Part shown: one piece after another, positions 42,537 to 52,406 of the stretch
Position numbering within the stretch: position 1 is the first letter of the stretch
How the letters are laid out: each line of letters starts with the position of its first letter
Assembly (NCBI GenBank): GCA_024398135.1
Contig: CP073750.1
Location: 620,001-684,000, forward strand
From: a bacterium SCSIO 12643
GTDB taxonomy: Bacteria; Bacteroidota; Bacteroidia; Flavobacteriales_G; Salibacteraceae
Reading direction: 5' to 3'
Length of the DNA: 64,000 nucleotides
The notes under the pieces: model-generated
Told to the model about the DNA's origin: nothing
Databases searched by the model: none
The model's input: only the letters and a program-made list of their open reading frames with translations
Translations under genes and position numbers: made by a program

Positions 42537-43259
42537 ATGGTCAAATTAAATATGATTCAAAAACAATATTTCGCAATTGTCATTACCTTTTTCGTTGTCA
42601 GTATCTCATTCGGACAAAACACAAAATTAAAAAACGAAGGTGGCATTAAAATCGGTTATTGCTGGGGGGGATTTAAAAATCTAACTCTAGCACCAGTATC
42701 TCAATACCACTACCATAGTCCCGTCTTTGAGGTCAATTATATACGTAATACAAAAAAAAATAGAATCGTAGAACTGAGATACCAACACTGGAAATCGGAA
42801 CTCAATTCTGAACGGATTCCAGCTTTAAATTTGGAATACAAAAGTGACCTAATAAGTTTAAACGTTTTATACCCGGTATTTGATAGAAACAAATGGATTC
42901 TATATATTGGTTTTTTCACACAATCCGCAGCTCACCTATATGGTGGTATAATCGCAGGTGAAGTGCGTCAAAGACTGGATTTTTCTGCAAGAATCGCATA
43001 TCAAATAAACGAAAAACATCTCATAATATCACAGTTATCAATTCCTATGATATTTTTCGTCTACGGCAAATTAGACACTGACATTTATTTACCCGATAAA
43101 TATCAAGGTTATATTTTTAATATTGAATATCAATATGCCCTTTCAAATAGGCTCAATCTTGTTACTCAGTTCCGCTCTCGGTACGATAGATTACAATCTG
43201 AGAACATTTACAGAGAGTTACAAAGTAGAATATCAACCGGAATCAATCTTAAATTTTAA
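42537..43259 (+). CDS. Hypothetical outer-membrane protein
   Basis: Exported protein of 240 residues; the signal peptide ends VSISFGQ near residue 27. The remainder is alternating strands with aromatic ends (IVELRYQHW, LISLNVLYPVF, WILYIGFFTQSA, IFNIEYQYAL, LVTQFRSRYD), pointing to a small outer-membrane beta barrel, and the last residue is Phe. A second ATG at 42552 is equally possible as start. The next gene begins 5 bases after the stop, so the two are co-transcribed. Family not recognised. Confidence 0.68.
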   Translation: MVKLNMIQKQYFAIVITFFVVSISFGQNTKLKNEGGIKIGYCWGGFKNLTLAPVSQYHYHSPVFEVNYIRNTKKNRIVELRYQHWKSELNSERIPALNLEYKSDLISLNVLYPVFDRNKWILYIGFFTQSAAHLYGGIIAGEVRQRLDFSARIAYQINEKHLIISQLSIPMIFFVYGKLDTDIYLPDKYQGYIFNIEYQYALSNRLNLVTQFRSRYDRLQSENIYRELQSRISTGINLKF

Positions 43260-43264
43260 TCCAT

Positions 43265-43978
43265 ATGAAATATTCAAAATGCATCAGTCTCCCACTTTTA
43301 GTTTTAGGCTCCATATACATTTTGGGAAGCTGTCAAAAAGCATTCATAGGAAATGATGGAGAGTTTGAAGAAGACATTTATTTAAACTACCAAACGAAAA
43401 CCGATTTAAAACTACCTTTTCAAGATCAATGGTATATTTTTCATGGTGGTAAGACACATCATGAAGGTGGTCACCATTTTATTACCTGGGGCCTGGGTCA
43501 AAGATATGCCATTGATATCGTCATAAAAGTTAACGGTAAATCTTACATCGGAAATGGAAATAAAAACGAAGATTATCACTGTTTTGGTAAACCCTTGTAC
43601 GCTCCTGGAACTGGAAAAATTATTGAAGTGGAAAACAATATCGATGATAATATCCCTGGAGAGGTAAATGAAAACGAAAAATTATCTAGCGGCAATTACG
43701 TCATGATTGATCATTTTAATGGCGAATATTCTATTTTGGCACATATTAAAAAGGGAACGGTTATCGTTTCTGAAGGTGATACTGTTGTTCAGGGGCAAAA
43801 ACTTGGAGAAACTGGGAATAGTGGAAATTCTACCGAAGCACACTTACATTATCAATTACAAAACTCTTCGAATTCTACTTATAGTACAGGTCTACCTGCC
43901 CAGTTTAGAGATTACTATGCTGATGGAAAATTCATCAGAAAAGGAGAACTTATAAAAGGCCAAATTGTTAGAAAATAG
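43265..43978 (+). CDS. M23-family peptidase lipoprotein
   Basis: Lipoprotein (lipobox LGSC, Cys at residue 23) of 237 residues with a C-terminal M23/LytM peptidoglycan-hydrolase domain: YAIDIV supplies the metal-binding Asp region, GNYVMIDHFNGEYSILAHIKKG the core, and HLHYQLQ the final metal-binding pair. A His-rich stretch TWGLGQ preceded by HHEGGHHF precedes the first motif. It may cleave cell-wall peptides or act as an activator. It follows the outer-membrane-like protein by 5 bases. Confidence 0.82.
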   Translation: MKYSKCISLPLLVLGSIYILGSCQKAFIGNDGEFEEDIYLNYQTKTDLKLPFQDQWYIFHGGKTHHEGGHHFITWGLGQRYAIDIVIKVNGKSYIGNGNKNEDYHCFGKPLYAPGTGKIIEVENNIDDNIPGEVNENEKLSSGNYVMIDHFNGEYSILAHIKKGTVIVSEGDTVVQGQKLGETGNSGNSTEAHLHYQLQNSSNSTYSTGLPAQFRDYYADGKFIRKGELIKGQIVRK

Positions 43979-44186
43979 GCTAACTCTAAAATAGGGGAAT
44001 TACTTTGAATAATTCATCCTCCATTTAAATCAGGCGACTTCTACCCCTCTCTATCACCAAAAATTACAATCTTCCATTCACAAAAAAAATACTACTACTC
44101 ACAAAAACATTTCTACACCACACAAAATTTTCGAGTTATGAAATTACGGATGTTGGATTTTTGATCGTGAACAATAAACTATCATT

Positions 44187-46427
44187 ATGAAAACATTGAA
44201 AAAAATCAGTTTGGGAATTCTAGGTATACTCACCATAGGAATTTCTGTACAGGCGCAAAACCCATGTGCCAATATTCCGGCAATATCTGCTAATGTTGAA
44301 AAAGCTACCAAGGTTCAAGGATTGGAAGGTAGCGATATTATTTTGAATGCACCATCCTCAGGCACCTCTTACCAATGGGTGCTATACAATTCATCCAGTA
44401 AAACATATTCCAATATACCTGGTGCAACCAATGCCACATTTGTTTTAAATAGTATAACACCCAATGATGCTGGGTTATATAATTGTCAGGTGGATGGAGT
44501 TATGGAAGCCATCGATGTTCAGATCTCCATATTTGCAAATAACGCTTTAGACCGGAAAAAGGACTCTTTAGCCTTAGTCGATTTTTTTAATAGTTCAAAC
44601 GGACCATTAACGATGGGAAGCTGGAATGACAAGACAAATTGGCTTACATCAGCTCCAATTGATACCTGGAAAGGAATAACGGTTCAAGGTTGTAGAGTCA
44701 CTGAAATCAGACTCTCTCAAAATAATATCATAGGGACTATTCCTACTTCATTTAAAGATTTAACAGAGCTAAGACTCTTGGATATTTGGGATAACCAGTT
44801 GGGCGGTACCATTGATATATCCACTATGCCCAACCTTACCTGGGTATCGGTAGCCAAAAACAACCTAACAGATATTACTACAAATACCAGTGATAACTTT
44901 TATGATGCTTTAGTGCATTTAAATATTTCAAACAATAATATGACCAATAAAACCCTGAATATAAAGGGAATGCCCGCATTAAACAGACTTCATTTCGAAT
45001 ACACGGGAATCAGCACATTTGAACTGCATAATGAAAACAAACCTGGTAACTCTGCTTATTATTCAAATCTTAAATATCTTATTCTGAATAGTAATAATGT
45101 TTCCGGTCCATTAGATGTTTCTGCAATGCCTATTTTGGAATCAGTAACGGCACATTACAATCAGATCTCTGATTTTATCACCTCATCCATTGGCCATCCT
45201 AACTTGCATTATGTATTAATATCCAATAATCTATTCAATAACAAACCTTTGGACCTGACACGTCTTCCGGTCATCAATAATATTCAAGCTGAAAACGCCC
45301 AAATTAACGATTTGATGATTGGACTTACCAATCAAGTGAGTAGGATCAGTTTGTCAGGGAATAACCTTACATCATTTAACTCTGTAATTGTAGCTCCTAC
45401 CATTGTTCATTTAGATCTTGGAAATAACAATTTAAATCAATTCACAGTAGGCCCTGTGAATTATCCCAATCTGGATTATTTAAGACTCCAAAATAGTAAC
45501 GGACTCAATGGTACTTTGGATTTAAGTAATATGCCAAATCTTAAATACTTTAATGCAAATTCATGTAATTATAGTTCTGTAGATTTCGGTAACACAAGCA
45601 CACCACAAACTACTATTGAGACCATCTATTTGGGAAGTAACAGCATTACTTCTTTTAATGTGAAAAACATGCCTACTTTATCATATGTTTACCTGGTTTC
45701 AAACGGATTAGAACATTTCGAATATGATGATCCCAACAGCACCTATCCATCCAATTTTGCATTTAATCTGGTAAACAATAAACTGGACTTTCTGGATATT
45801 GCGCCATATTCCTCCTATAGTTTAAATGGATTATCTCATAGTTATTTTAACCAAACCAAGGTAAATCCAATTCAGAAAGGTTTAGATACCATTGAAGTAA
45901 ATCATGCCGGTATACCAAGTACAACAAGTTATCAATGGTTTATCAGATCGGGTGGTTCAGCGACACCAATACCTTATTGCAATACCAGAGTTTGTGTACT
46001 GAACAATCCTGGAGGAGTATCCAACACGTATTACTGTAGAATTACCAATTCCAATGCAACCGCATTAACCATATTTTCAAATGATATAAGTCTTAATGCT
46101 TCTCCGATTGCACCAAACAATGGAAATGGATTAAATCAAGCATCAAGCTTAAATCAAAATGTAGTATCCTCAACGGATTTGGTATACCCAAATCCAATTA
46201 AAAAAGGGCAAACATTCTCTGTAAAGAATGTAGCAATTAGTAACAATACATCCATTAAAGTTTTGTTTCATTCTATGAATGGAAAATCAAGTGTATTGAA
46301 TTCAAGTGAAATAAAAATCAACGGAGATCACATTGAAATACCAGCCTCCGTAAAAAAATCAGGCGCATATATTGTTGAATTGATCATTGATGGAAATTCA
46401 TCCAGGTATCGTGTGATTGTGGAATAA
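44187..46427 (+). CDS. T9SS-sorted Ig/LRR surface protein
   Basis: Secreted protein of 746 residues: signal peptide ending VQAQ (residue 24), an Ig-like domain (about 38-110, with SYQWVLYNSS and DAGLYNCQVDG), leucine-rich-repeat units of about 20-45 residues (about 165-560, pattern L..L.L..N.L), a second Ig-like segment (TTSYQWFIRSG), and a C-terminal type IX secretion sorting domain (about 672-746, VYPNPIKKGQTFSV...GAYIVELIIDG). It should be exported by T9SS and attached to or released from the surface. LRRs suggest adhesion or binding, inferred. Confidence 0.82.
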   Translation: MKTLKKISLGILGILTIGISVQAQNPCANIPAISANVEKATKVQGLEGSDIILNAPSSGTSYQWVLYNSSSKTYSNIPGATNATFVLNSITPNDAGLYNCQVDGVMEAIDVQISIFANNALDRKKDSLALVDFFNSSNGPLTMGSWNDKTNWLTSAPIDTWKGITVQGCRVTEIRLSQNNIIGTIPTSFKDLTELRLLDIWDNQLGGTIDISTMPNLTWVSVAKNNLTDITTNTSDNFYDALVHLNISNNNMTNKTLNIKGMPALNRLHFEYTGISTFELHNENKPGNSAYYSNLKYLILNSNNVSGPLDVSAMPILESVTAHYNQISDFITSSIGHPNLHYVLISNNLFNNKPLDLTRLPVINNIQAENAQINDLMIGLTNQVSRISLSGNNLTSFNSVIVAPTIVHLDLGNNNLNQFTVGPVNYPNLDYLRLQNSNGLNGTLDLSNMPNLKYFNANSCNYSSVDFGNTSTPQTTIETIYLGSNSITSFNVKNMPTLSYVYLVSNGLEHFEYDDPNSTYPSNFAFNLVNNKLDFLDIAPYSSYSLNGLSHSYFNQTKVNPIQKGLDTIEVNHAGIPSTTSYQWFIRSGGSATPIPYCNTRVCVLNNPGGVSNTYYCRITNSNATALTIFSNDISLNASPIAPNNGNGLNQASSLNQNVVSSTDLVYPNPIKKGQTFSVKNVAISNNTSIKVLFHSMNGKSSVLNSSEIKINGDHIEIPASVKKSGAYIVELIIDGNSSRYRVIVE

Positions 46428-46450
46428 AATCTTTCTTAGTTTCAGATCTT

Positions 46451-46475
46451 AAAGGGGCCAAGGCCCCTTTTTTTA
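46451..46475 (+). terminator. Terminator after LRR protein gene
   Basis: AAAGGGG/CCCCTTT stem with loop CCAAGG and a long T-run, 24 bases after the LRR gene. Confidence 0.85.
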
Positions 46476-46572
46476 TTTTAGAAACAAATCATTGACCCAA
46501 ATAAAAACTCCGTGCAACATTTTAAAATTATCCCGGTCAATAGAAGTATTAACACTTTAAACAATACTATAG

Positions 46573-47694
46573 ATGAAATTCAATTTATTGCTGACTATCT
46601 TACTATGTGCTCAAACCTTGCTGGCTCAAAATCAAATTCCGATAATTAATGCCTCTTCCCTTCAAGTGGATATCAAAGAAGATGATCAACGCTATAATAA
46701 CGCCTGGACCATTGTACCTGAAACTAAACCGGATGTTTTTAAAACCTCAGCAAAAAGAGTCTCATTCTATACCGATCAGGATTCAATTTCGTTTGATGTA
46801 GAACGCAATAAAAAATATGATTTTATCATTCTGGTAAACGGAAAAGATTCGGCATATACCCAAATCTTATGGGAACCTTCAAAACTGGAAATTCTTACCA
46901 ATGGAGCTGCTTACAATTATTCGGATGATCGATTTATCCCTCAATTCACATATCAGGATCAAAACTCACCTGAACTCAAACGAATTCGAACAGAACTCAA
47001 ACTAGATTCTATTGCAGGAAAAGGAAATGAACTTTCTCAAATCTTCAATTTAATGCACTGGGTTCATGATTTGGTTGAACATGATGGCAGTAGTAACAAT
47101 CCTGCGTTAAAAAATGCTGTTGACTTAATCAAAGTATGCCAGACGGAAAAACGCGGAGTCAATTGCAGAATGATGGCTACCATTTTAAATGAATGCTACC
47201 TGGCCATGGGGATCAAATCTCGTTACATTACTTGTATGCCCAAAGAGACACAATTTGATGATTGTCATGTCATCAATATGGTATATAGTACAGAGTTAAA
47301 TAAATGGTTGTGGATGGACCCTACCTTTGATGCATATGTAATGGATGAAAATGGGAATCTATTGGGTATTCAGGAAGTCCGTGAAAGATTGGTAAAAGGC
47401 CAACCTTTAGTACTTAATGCCGATGCAAATTGGAATAGAACGAGTTTACAAACCAAAGAACACTATTTGGATTATTACATGGCTAAAAATCTCTATCGTC
47501 TGGAAACACCATTAAACAGCATGTACAATACCGAGACCACAGAAAAAGGTAAAGAAATTATTTATGTAGAACTTTTACCATTAGATGGTATTGAACAGAC
47601 ACCACAAAAAGTGGAAAAAACGGGTAAGAAAAGTGGAGTTAAATATATCACGTATAAAACCAACAATCCGAATTTGTTTTGGGTAAAACCTTGA
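46573..47694 (+). CDS. Transglutaminase-like exported protein
   Basis: Exported protein of 373 residues, signal peptide ending LLAQ (residue 18). It carries a transglutaminase-like catalytic triad: Cys in RGVNCRMMATIL (near residue 198), His in DDCHVINMVYS (near 235) and Asp in WMDPTFDAY (near 254). An Asp/Ile-rich beta domain precedes it. Bacterial transglut-core proteins of this type may be proteases or crosslinking enzymes in the envelope. Reaction unknown. Confidence 0.82.
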   Translation: MKFNLLLTILLCAQTLLAQNQIPIINASSLQVDIKEDDQRYNNAWTIVPETKPDVFKTSAKRVSFYTDQDSISFDVERNKKYDFIILVNGKDSAYTQILWEPSKLEILTNGAAYNYSDDRFIPQFTYQDQNSPELKRIRTELKLDSIAGKGNELSQIFNLMHWVHDLVEHDGSSNNPALKNAVDLIKVCQTEKRGVNCRMMATILNECYLAMGIKSRYITCMPKETQFDDCHVINMVYSTELNKWLWMDPTFDAYVMDENGNLLGIQEVRERLVKGQPLVLNADANWNRTSLQTKEHYLDYYMAKNLYRLETPLNSMYNTETTEKGKEIIYVELLPLDGIEQTPQKVEKTGKKSGVKYITYKTNNPNLFWVKP

Positions 47695-47792
47695 TTCGGT
47701 CCTAAAAATATTTAATAACGAATCTTAAAATATAAATGCAAATACTCAAATGAATATATCTTTAGCCCATTATTATACTCCATTGGAAATAG

Positions 47793-48839
47793 ATGCACAT
47801 CACATTTAAACGATTACTTTTTTTATTCCTACTCCCGCAAATATCCTGGGCCCAGAATCCTGATCAAATTGATTTTAAATCAAAGTTTGATCAAGCAGTA
47901 GCAGATTATCAAAAATTTGAATCTGATCATGGGCATTATATCCAAACCCCAAATGTCAACATGCACTACTCTACCTGGGGAAATCCACAGGATACACCTC
48001 TTGTTTGGGTACACGGTTCTTACCAAAACTCCACAGAGATTTTAGAAATTGTAGATCGTTTGGTTGCTGCACATATTTATGTAATTGCCATTGATTATTA
48101 CGGCCACGGACTTACAGATATACCAGATAAAGATGTTTCAATTTATCATGTTGCTGATGATATCGATTATTTGTTAGATCATCTGCACATCGATCAAACC
48201 ATCATTGGAGGATGGTCTAGAGGAGGAACTATCGTCTCTGCATTTTACGACAGCTACCCGGAAAAAGTTAAAGGAATCATTCTGGAAGATGGAGGTTCGG
48301 CCAATTGGCTTCTTCCCCGTCAAATGTTATCTCAGGAAGAGGTAAAAAACTGGTATACAAAAATGTCACAGTATATGAATCATACAACATTTGAAACTCA
48401 ATTTGACGCGTTCAAACATTATTACAAAGAACAAGATTCAGACTCACAATTTTGGCGACTGGCTTATATCAAATCCAATGAAAATGATTTTTGGGCTTGG
48501 AATTTAGGATTATCCGAATGGTTAGAAGAAAGTACGATCGAAGATGGCGTAAATGGAGTATTCAGAACAAGCACCTGTTCTCAGTTTAAAAGCTCCACGT
48601 TATTTCTTCAACCGTTAATCGTATACCGAAACCTAGATGTTCCAATGTTAATTTTCGATCCAACTAAAGACGATGCAAACGGCTTTATGAATCTTACAAA
48701 ACAAAATCAACAATTAAAATCTGCGCATCCGGAGCTAATTACATATCTGGTTTACGTAGACGCAAGTCATTCGGTACACTATCAACAACCCGACAAGTTT
48801 ACCACTGACGTCCTGGCTTTCATAAATAGTTTAAAATGA
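47793..48839 (+). CDS. Alpha/beta hydrolase, exported
   Basis: Alpha/beta-hydrolase of 348 residues with a signal peptide ending SWAQ (residue 20). The fold signature is clear: PLVWVHGSYQNS (oxyanion), the nucleophile elbow GGWSRGGT (near residue 151), IIEDG-like acidic region and the final His in VDASHSVHYQQPDKF (near residue 330). Substrate unknown; likely an esterase or lipase-like enzyme. It overlaps the next acetyltransferase gene by 4 bases (ATGA), so they are coupled. Confidence 0.85.
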   Translation: MHITFKRLLFLFLLPQISWAQNPDQIDFKSKFDQAVADYQKFESDHGHYIQTPNVNMHYSTWGNPQDTPLVWVHGSYQNSTEILEIVDRLVAAHIYVIAIDYYGHGLTDIPDKDVSIYHVADDIDYLLDHLHIDQTIIGGWSRGGTIVSAFYDSYPEKVKGIILEDGGSANWLLPRQMLSQEEVKNWYTKMSQYMNHTTFETQFDAFKHYYKEQDSDSQFWRLAYIKSNENDFWAWNLGLSEWLEESTIEDGVNGVFRTSTCSQFKSSTLFLQPLIVYRNLDVPMLIFDPTKDDANGFMNLTKQNQQLKSAHPELITYLVYVDASHSVHYQQPDKFTTDVLAFINSLK

Positions 48840-49372
48840 CACCGATCATATTTAATACCGACAGATTAGAAGTCAGAGAACTTCAACCATCCGATAAAGA
48901 TTTCTTTATTGAATTATTGTCGGCACCGGAAATCATTAATCCGATACCTCAACCACAATGGTCTACAGAGGATATTTTAAAAAAGTTCGAATCGTCAATA
49001 AACTATTCCCCTTCTCCTGAATTATGTAATCAGGTGATTTGGGGCATTTATGAAACTGATAAAACAGAATTAATTGGTCTGTGCGCACTTCTTACCAATG
49101 ACCTGAACCAAAGGGGAATTGGTTATCGATTTAGAAGTACTTATTGGGGTCAAGGTTACGGTACTGAAATCACAAAAGGTATGATCAGCTTTTGTTTTTC
49201 CAACCTGGGAATACCAATGCTTACTGCTGATGTGAATATTGAAAATCTCCCATCCGTTAAAATTCTGGAAAAATTCTTCCATCCAGCCCAGGAGTTCTAT
49301 AATGACAAGGATCATTGTACAGATAGACGTTACGAATTAAGAAAATCAGATTGGTCAAATTCAACAACCTAA
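48836..49372 (+). CDS. GNAT family N-acetyltransferase
   Basis: GNAT acetyltransferase of 178 residues, RimJ/RimL-like: DRLEVRELQPSDKDFFIELL at the start, the acetyl-CoA segment RSTYWGQGYGTEITKGMI near residues 100-117, and ADVNIENLPSVKILEKF near 136-152. The motif GQGYGTE is the pyrophosphate-binding loop. It is translationally coupled to the alpha/beta hydrolase and precedes a DinB gene by 12 bases. Substrate unknown. Confidence 0.82.
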   Translation: MTPIIFNTDRLEVRELQPSDKDFFIELLSAPEIINPIPQPQWSTEDILKKFESSINYSPSPELCNQVIWGIYETDKTELIGLCALLTNDLNQRGIGYRFRSTYWGQGYGTEITKGMISFCFSNLGIPMLTADVNIENLPSVKILEKFFHPAQEFYNDKDHCTDRRYELRKSDWSNSTT

Positions 49373-49384
49373 AATCTAAAGCAT

Positions 49385-49909
49385 ATGAATCAAATTGAGT
49401 TAATCAAATATCAAACTGAAGACGCCTACCGATGGGTGAATAAAATCGTTGAAAGTATCCCTTTTGAAAAATGGAATGAAATTCCTGAGCATTTAGATAC
49501 ACATGTATCCTGGCAGGTGGGACATTTATTATTGAGTTTTAACTTCCATACGATCATGGTTATTCGTGGCCACCAAACTGACCTTTATCAAAAATTCCCA
49601 ATTCAATTGTATGCCAGGTTATTTGTCAAATCAGCGCCACACGAATCTGTTGGACAGACCGACCCGGAAGCTTTACTAGATCATTTAAAAATTGTTCAGG
49701 AAAAATCAATTGAAATTATCTCGACACTTTCGGATGATGAATTATATGATGCACTAGAGCCAACTGATGTCCCACATCCCCTTGCTAAAAATAAATTGGA
49801 AGCATTGGACTGGAATATTAAACATACTATGTGGCATTGTGGGCAACTGGGAATTGTAAAACGAATGGTTGATCAACGAATTGACTTTGGGTTAAAGGAT
49901 CGTCCGTAA
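49385..49909 (+). CDS. DinB-family metal-binding protein
   Basis: DinB/YfiT-like four-helix-bundle protein, 174 residues. The family metal-binding histidines fit HVSWQVGHLLLSFNFH (near residue 47) and IKHTMWHCGQLGIVKRM (near 148-160), where HxxxHxGQL is the typical C-terminal motif. Members act as thiol-dependent transferases or have unknown roles. Third in the hydrolase-GNAT-DinB run. Confidence 0.8.
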   Translation: MNQIELIKYQTEDAYRWVNKIVESIPFEKWNEIPEHLDTHVSWQVGHLLLSFNFHTIMVIRGHQTDLYQKFPIQLYARLFVKSAPHESVGQTDPEALLDHLKIVQEKSIEIISTLSDDELYDALEPTDVPHPLAKNKLEALDWNIKHTMWHCGQLGIVKRMVDQRIDFGLKDRP

Positions 49910-49967
49910 TTATATTATTTGACTTCGGACTTTTATGAATACAGGTCAAACTCTCTAAAACAAGAAG

Positions 49968-50699
49968 ATGAAACATTTTATTCCCATAATTTTCCTAATT
50001 ATCTCCAATATAGCCAATGCTCAATCTGAATCACGAATTGAAAAATTCAGAAATCTTGAACCCGATATTTGGTTAAACATATGGGACGAAGACCATTCAG
50101 AAGAAAATATCAAAGTTCAAAAATTAAATTATGATGAAATACCCAAATATCTAAACTTTAGAGGTACAGTTGTAGAAGCTTTGAAATGGTATGATAAATC
50201 TGGAGAAAACATCCTTATTCAAACAGTAACAGGTCACTTTAAATGGAAAGATTATTATCCTGACACAACAGAGTATATGCTTCAAGATAAATCTGAATTA
50301 TATGCATATCTATTCCATAAAAGTATAACCTCTCAAACGTTTAAACCCAAATGGAGACTCTACGATTTTACTGAGTGCTTTGGTGTTGACTGGTATACCG
50401 GTTTTATTCCAAAAGCAACTACAATCACGGACTTAGACGGTGACGGACTTACCGAAATCAGTATTCCATATGTATTAATCTGTAGAGGCGGTGTTGATCC
50501 AGGAACAATGAAAATCATAATGTATGAAGGGAGTTCTAAATATGCACTTCGTGGCTCTACGATGGTGGCTTGTGAAAGTCAGTATTCTTTTGGAGGAGAA
50601 TTCCAGCCAAGTAAAAATCTAAATGATCAAAAAACATTTCTCAATTTCTTGATCGGACATTGGAATCTCAATAAATGTGAAAATGATAGATTCCATTGA
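49968..50699 (+). CDS. Exported protein, M949_RS01915-like
   Basis: Exported protein of 243 residues with a signal peptide ending ANAQ (residue 19). The segment TTITDLDGDGLTEISIPYVLICRGGVDPGTMKI (quoted in part below 20 residues here: TDLDGDGLTEIS) contains an FG-GAP-like calcium-binding loop. The layout resembles M949_RS01915 family proteins, linked to surface polysaccharide in Riemerella, but this is a tentative recall. No enzymatic motif visible. Confidence 0.5.
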   Translation: MKHFIPIIFLIISNIANAQSESRIEKFRNLEPDIWLNIWDEDHSEENIKVQKLNYDEIPKYLNFRGTVVEALKWYDKSGENILIQTVTGHFKWKDYYPDTTEYMLQDKSELYAYLFHKSITSQTFKPKWRLYDFTECFGVDWYTGFIPKATTITDLDGDGLTEISIPYVLICRGGVDPGTMKIIMYEGSSKYALRGSTMVACESQYSFGGEFQPSKNLNDQKTFLNFLIGHWNLNKCENDRFH

Positions 50700-50852
50700 T
50701 ATAAATGTACAAGCTTTCTTTTAGGCTTAGAGGATCGTTCTTAAGTAATTTCACCACAGCATAAAACAGGTGTTTTCAACGTTTTAATTCGAAATCCTAT
50801 CTGGTAATTTTAGAGCGGATAATTGAATTTATCAATCATTAAATCAATCCGC

Positions 50853-51758
50853 ATGATTTCGCGCGTAATAACATCACCAAAACAGAAAGCTGATCAAAAC
50901 ACTAATCCTACTGCTCAAAGAAAGAGCCTTCCTAAGATAGGTTTCAAAAACAATCGTGTGGAATCAGTTGCCCAAAGGAAATTGCATCAATCTATTCATA
51001 ATAGTTCTCCGGTAACACAGTTAAAAAATCAGGTGATTCAACTTCAGTCTAAAATCAATTACGGACCGTTAAACGATATGAAAGCCGGAGACTATAACAT
51101 AAAGGTTGGCAGTAAAGTAGATGCACATCTTGATCCAGCAAAACCACTAACCGGAAGTGATACTTCCGGTTTTTCTGGATGGGGAAAAAACTTTTATACT
51201 GACATGAAAGCACTCACAAATGATAGCTGGGTGGCTGGACATCTAATTAATCACGACCTGGGAGGTCGTGGAGTTTTACATAACTTTTTCCCAATAACAA
51301 AAAAAGCCAATAGCCTTCATCTTCATGAGGTGGAGTATCCTGTTAAAGGATGGATCTCTGATGGTCATACTGTGGATTACTCCGTATCTGCATGGAAAAA
51401 AGATGGCGCAGATAATCCAAACCCCTCAGGATATTTTGATTGCACTGCCGAAGTCACAGCTCCTGCATCCGGAAAGTCAAAACCAGGAAAAATTCATAAG
51501 CAAATTCAATCCCTAACAACTAAATTTGATGATAAACGTGCAAAATATGCCTATTTCGATGATAATAAAATTACCGAAAGAAAACGAAGAGGTGTTCCCT
51601 TAGCCTGGTTACACGAAAGAGGAGGGAAAACAGATCGAGATTACGAAAAAGAATTTGGAACCGGAAGTTGGTGGAATAGTAATGATACAACTAAATCATC
51701 ATTTTTTGGAGGCGAATTTGGTAGCGATGAAGATTCTTCTGATGAACATGAAGACTAA
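50853..51758 (+). CDS. eCIS-type effector with nuclease domain
   Basis: 301-residue protein from the ATG at 50853. The N-terminus carries NRVESVAQRKLHQSIHNSS and then QLK repeats, matching the DNRPEAVAQRKLQE...NS..V.QLK leader I know from cargo proteins of Bacteroidetes extracellular contractile injection systems. The centre (about 125-205) resembles DNA/RNA non-specific or HNH/ENPP1-like endonucleases: SWVAGHLINHDLGGRGVLHN, then PITKKANSLHLHEVE. An acidic tail DEDSSDEHED ends the protein. No signal peptide. It is predicted to be a nuclease toxin loaded in a contractile particle; no structural or immunity gene is visible nearby. Confidence 0.6.
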   Translation: MISRVITSPKQKADQNTNPTAQRKSLPKIGFKNNRVESVAQRKLHQSIHNSSPVTQLKNQVIQLQSKINYGPLNDMKAGDYNIKVGSKVDAHLDPAKPLTGSDTSGFSGWGKNFYTDMKALTNDSWVAGHLINHDLGGRGVLHNFFPITKKANSLHLHEVEYPVKGWISDGHTVDYSVSAWKKDGADNPNPSGYFDCTAEVTAPASGKSKPGKIHKQIQSLTTKFDDKRAKYAYFDDNKITERKRRGVPLAWLHERGGKTDRDYEKEFGTGSWWNSNDTTKSSFFGGEFGSDEDSSDEHED

Positions 51759-51836
51759 AATGTCGCATTACAACTCACATAAATATAGGAGCTAATTCTT
51801 GTCACATTTAATATCCAGTACCTCTCACATTCCATA

Positions 51837-52187
51837 CTATCTCTTCGCTGCAATTACAGACATCTCAACAAGTAATTCCGGGCGTGCCATTCGTGCTTCT
51901 ACACATGCTCTTGCCGGTTGAGTCCCTTCTTCCACCCAGACATCCCAGACTTCATTCATGGCGGAAAAATCTTTCATATCTCTTAAATAGATGGTTACCG
52001 ACAGAATATGTTTTTTATCCGACCCTGATTTTTCAAGTAATTCTTCAACTTTCTCTAAAGTTGTAATAGTTTGTTCTTTAATATCTTTAGAGGCATCTTT
52101 TGCAGTTTGACCGCATAGATATATTGTTCCGTTGTGTTCAACTATTCTACTCATTCTAGGAGTTGAATCTGTTCTGATAATTTGCAT
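51837..52187 (-). CDS. RidA/YjgF-family protein
   Basis: RidA family protein of 116 residues, likely a reactive enamine/imine deaminase. Typical elements: [18 protein letters not shown] near residue 20, [22 protein letters not shown] near 62-83 (quoted in part) and the C-terminal [19 protein letters not shown] with the carboxylate-binding Arg. Start context is unremarkable. Single gene transcribed against its neighbours. Confidence 0.88.
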   Translation of the reverse strand: MQIIRTDSTPRMSRIVEHNGTIYLCGQTAKDASKDIKEQTITTLEKVEELLEKSGSDKKHILSVTIYLRDMKDFSAMNEVWDVWVEEGTQPARACVEARMARPELLVEMSVIAAKR

Positions 52188-52406
52188 TTACTTCTGATTT
52201 TGTAACAGGTCAAATCTAAAAAATAATACCGCCTTAAAAACCCGATAATATCTGATTATAATCATATCTCATTCATAATCCATTCAACAGAACACCTTTA
52301 ATCTATGAGGTAATCTGAGTGCAATAGATCTTATTCACTTTTGACGTATGTCATCTAAATTCCGTATCTTATCTCCCTCAATTTCAATTTTATCAAATCA
52401 AAAAGT

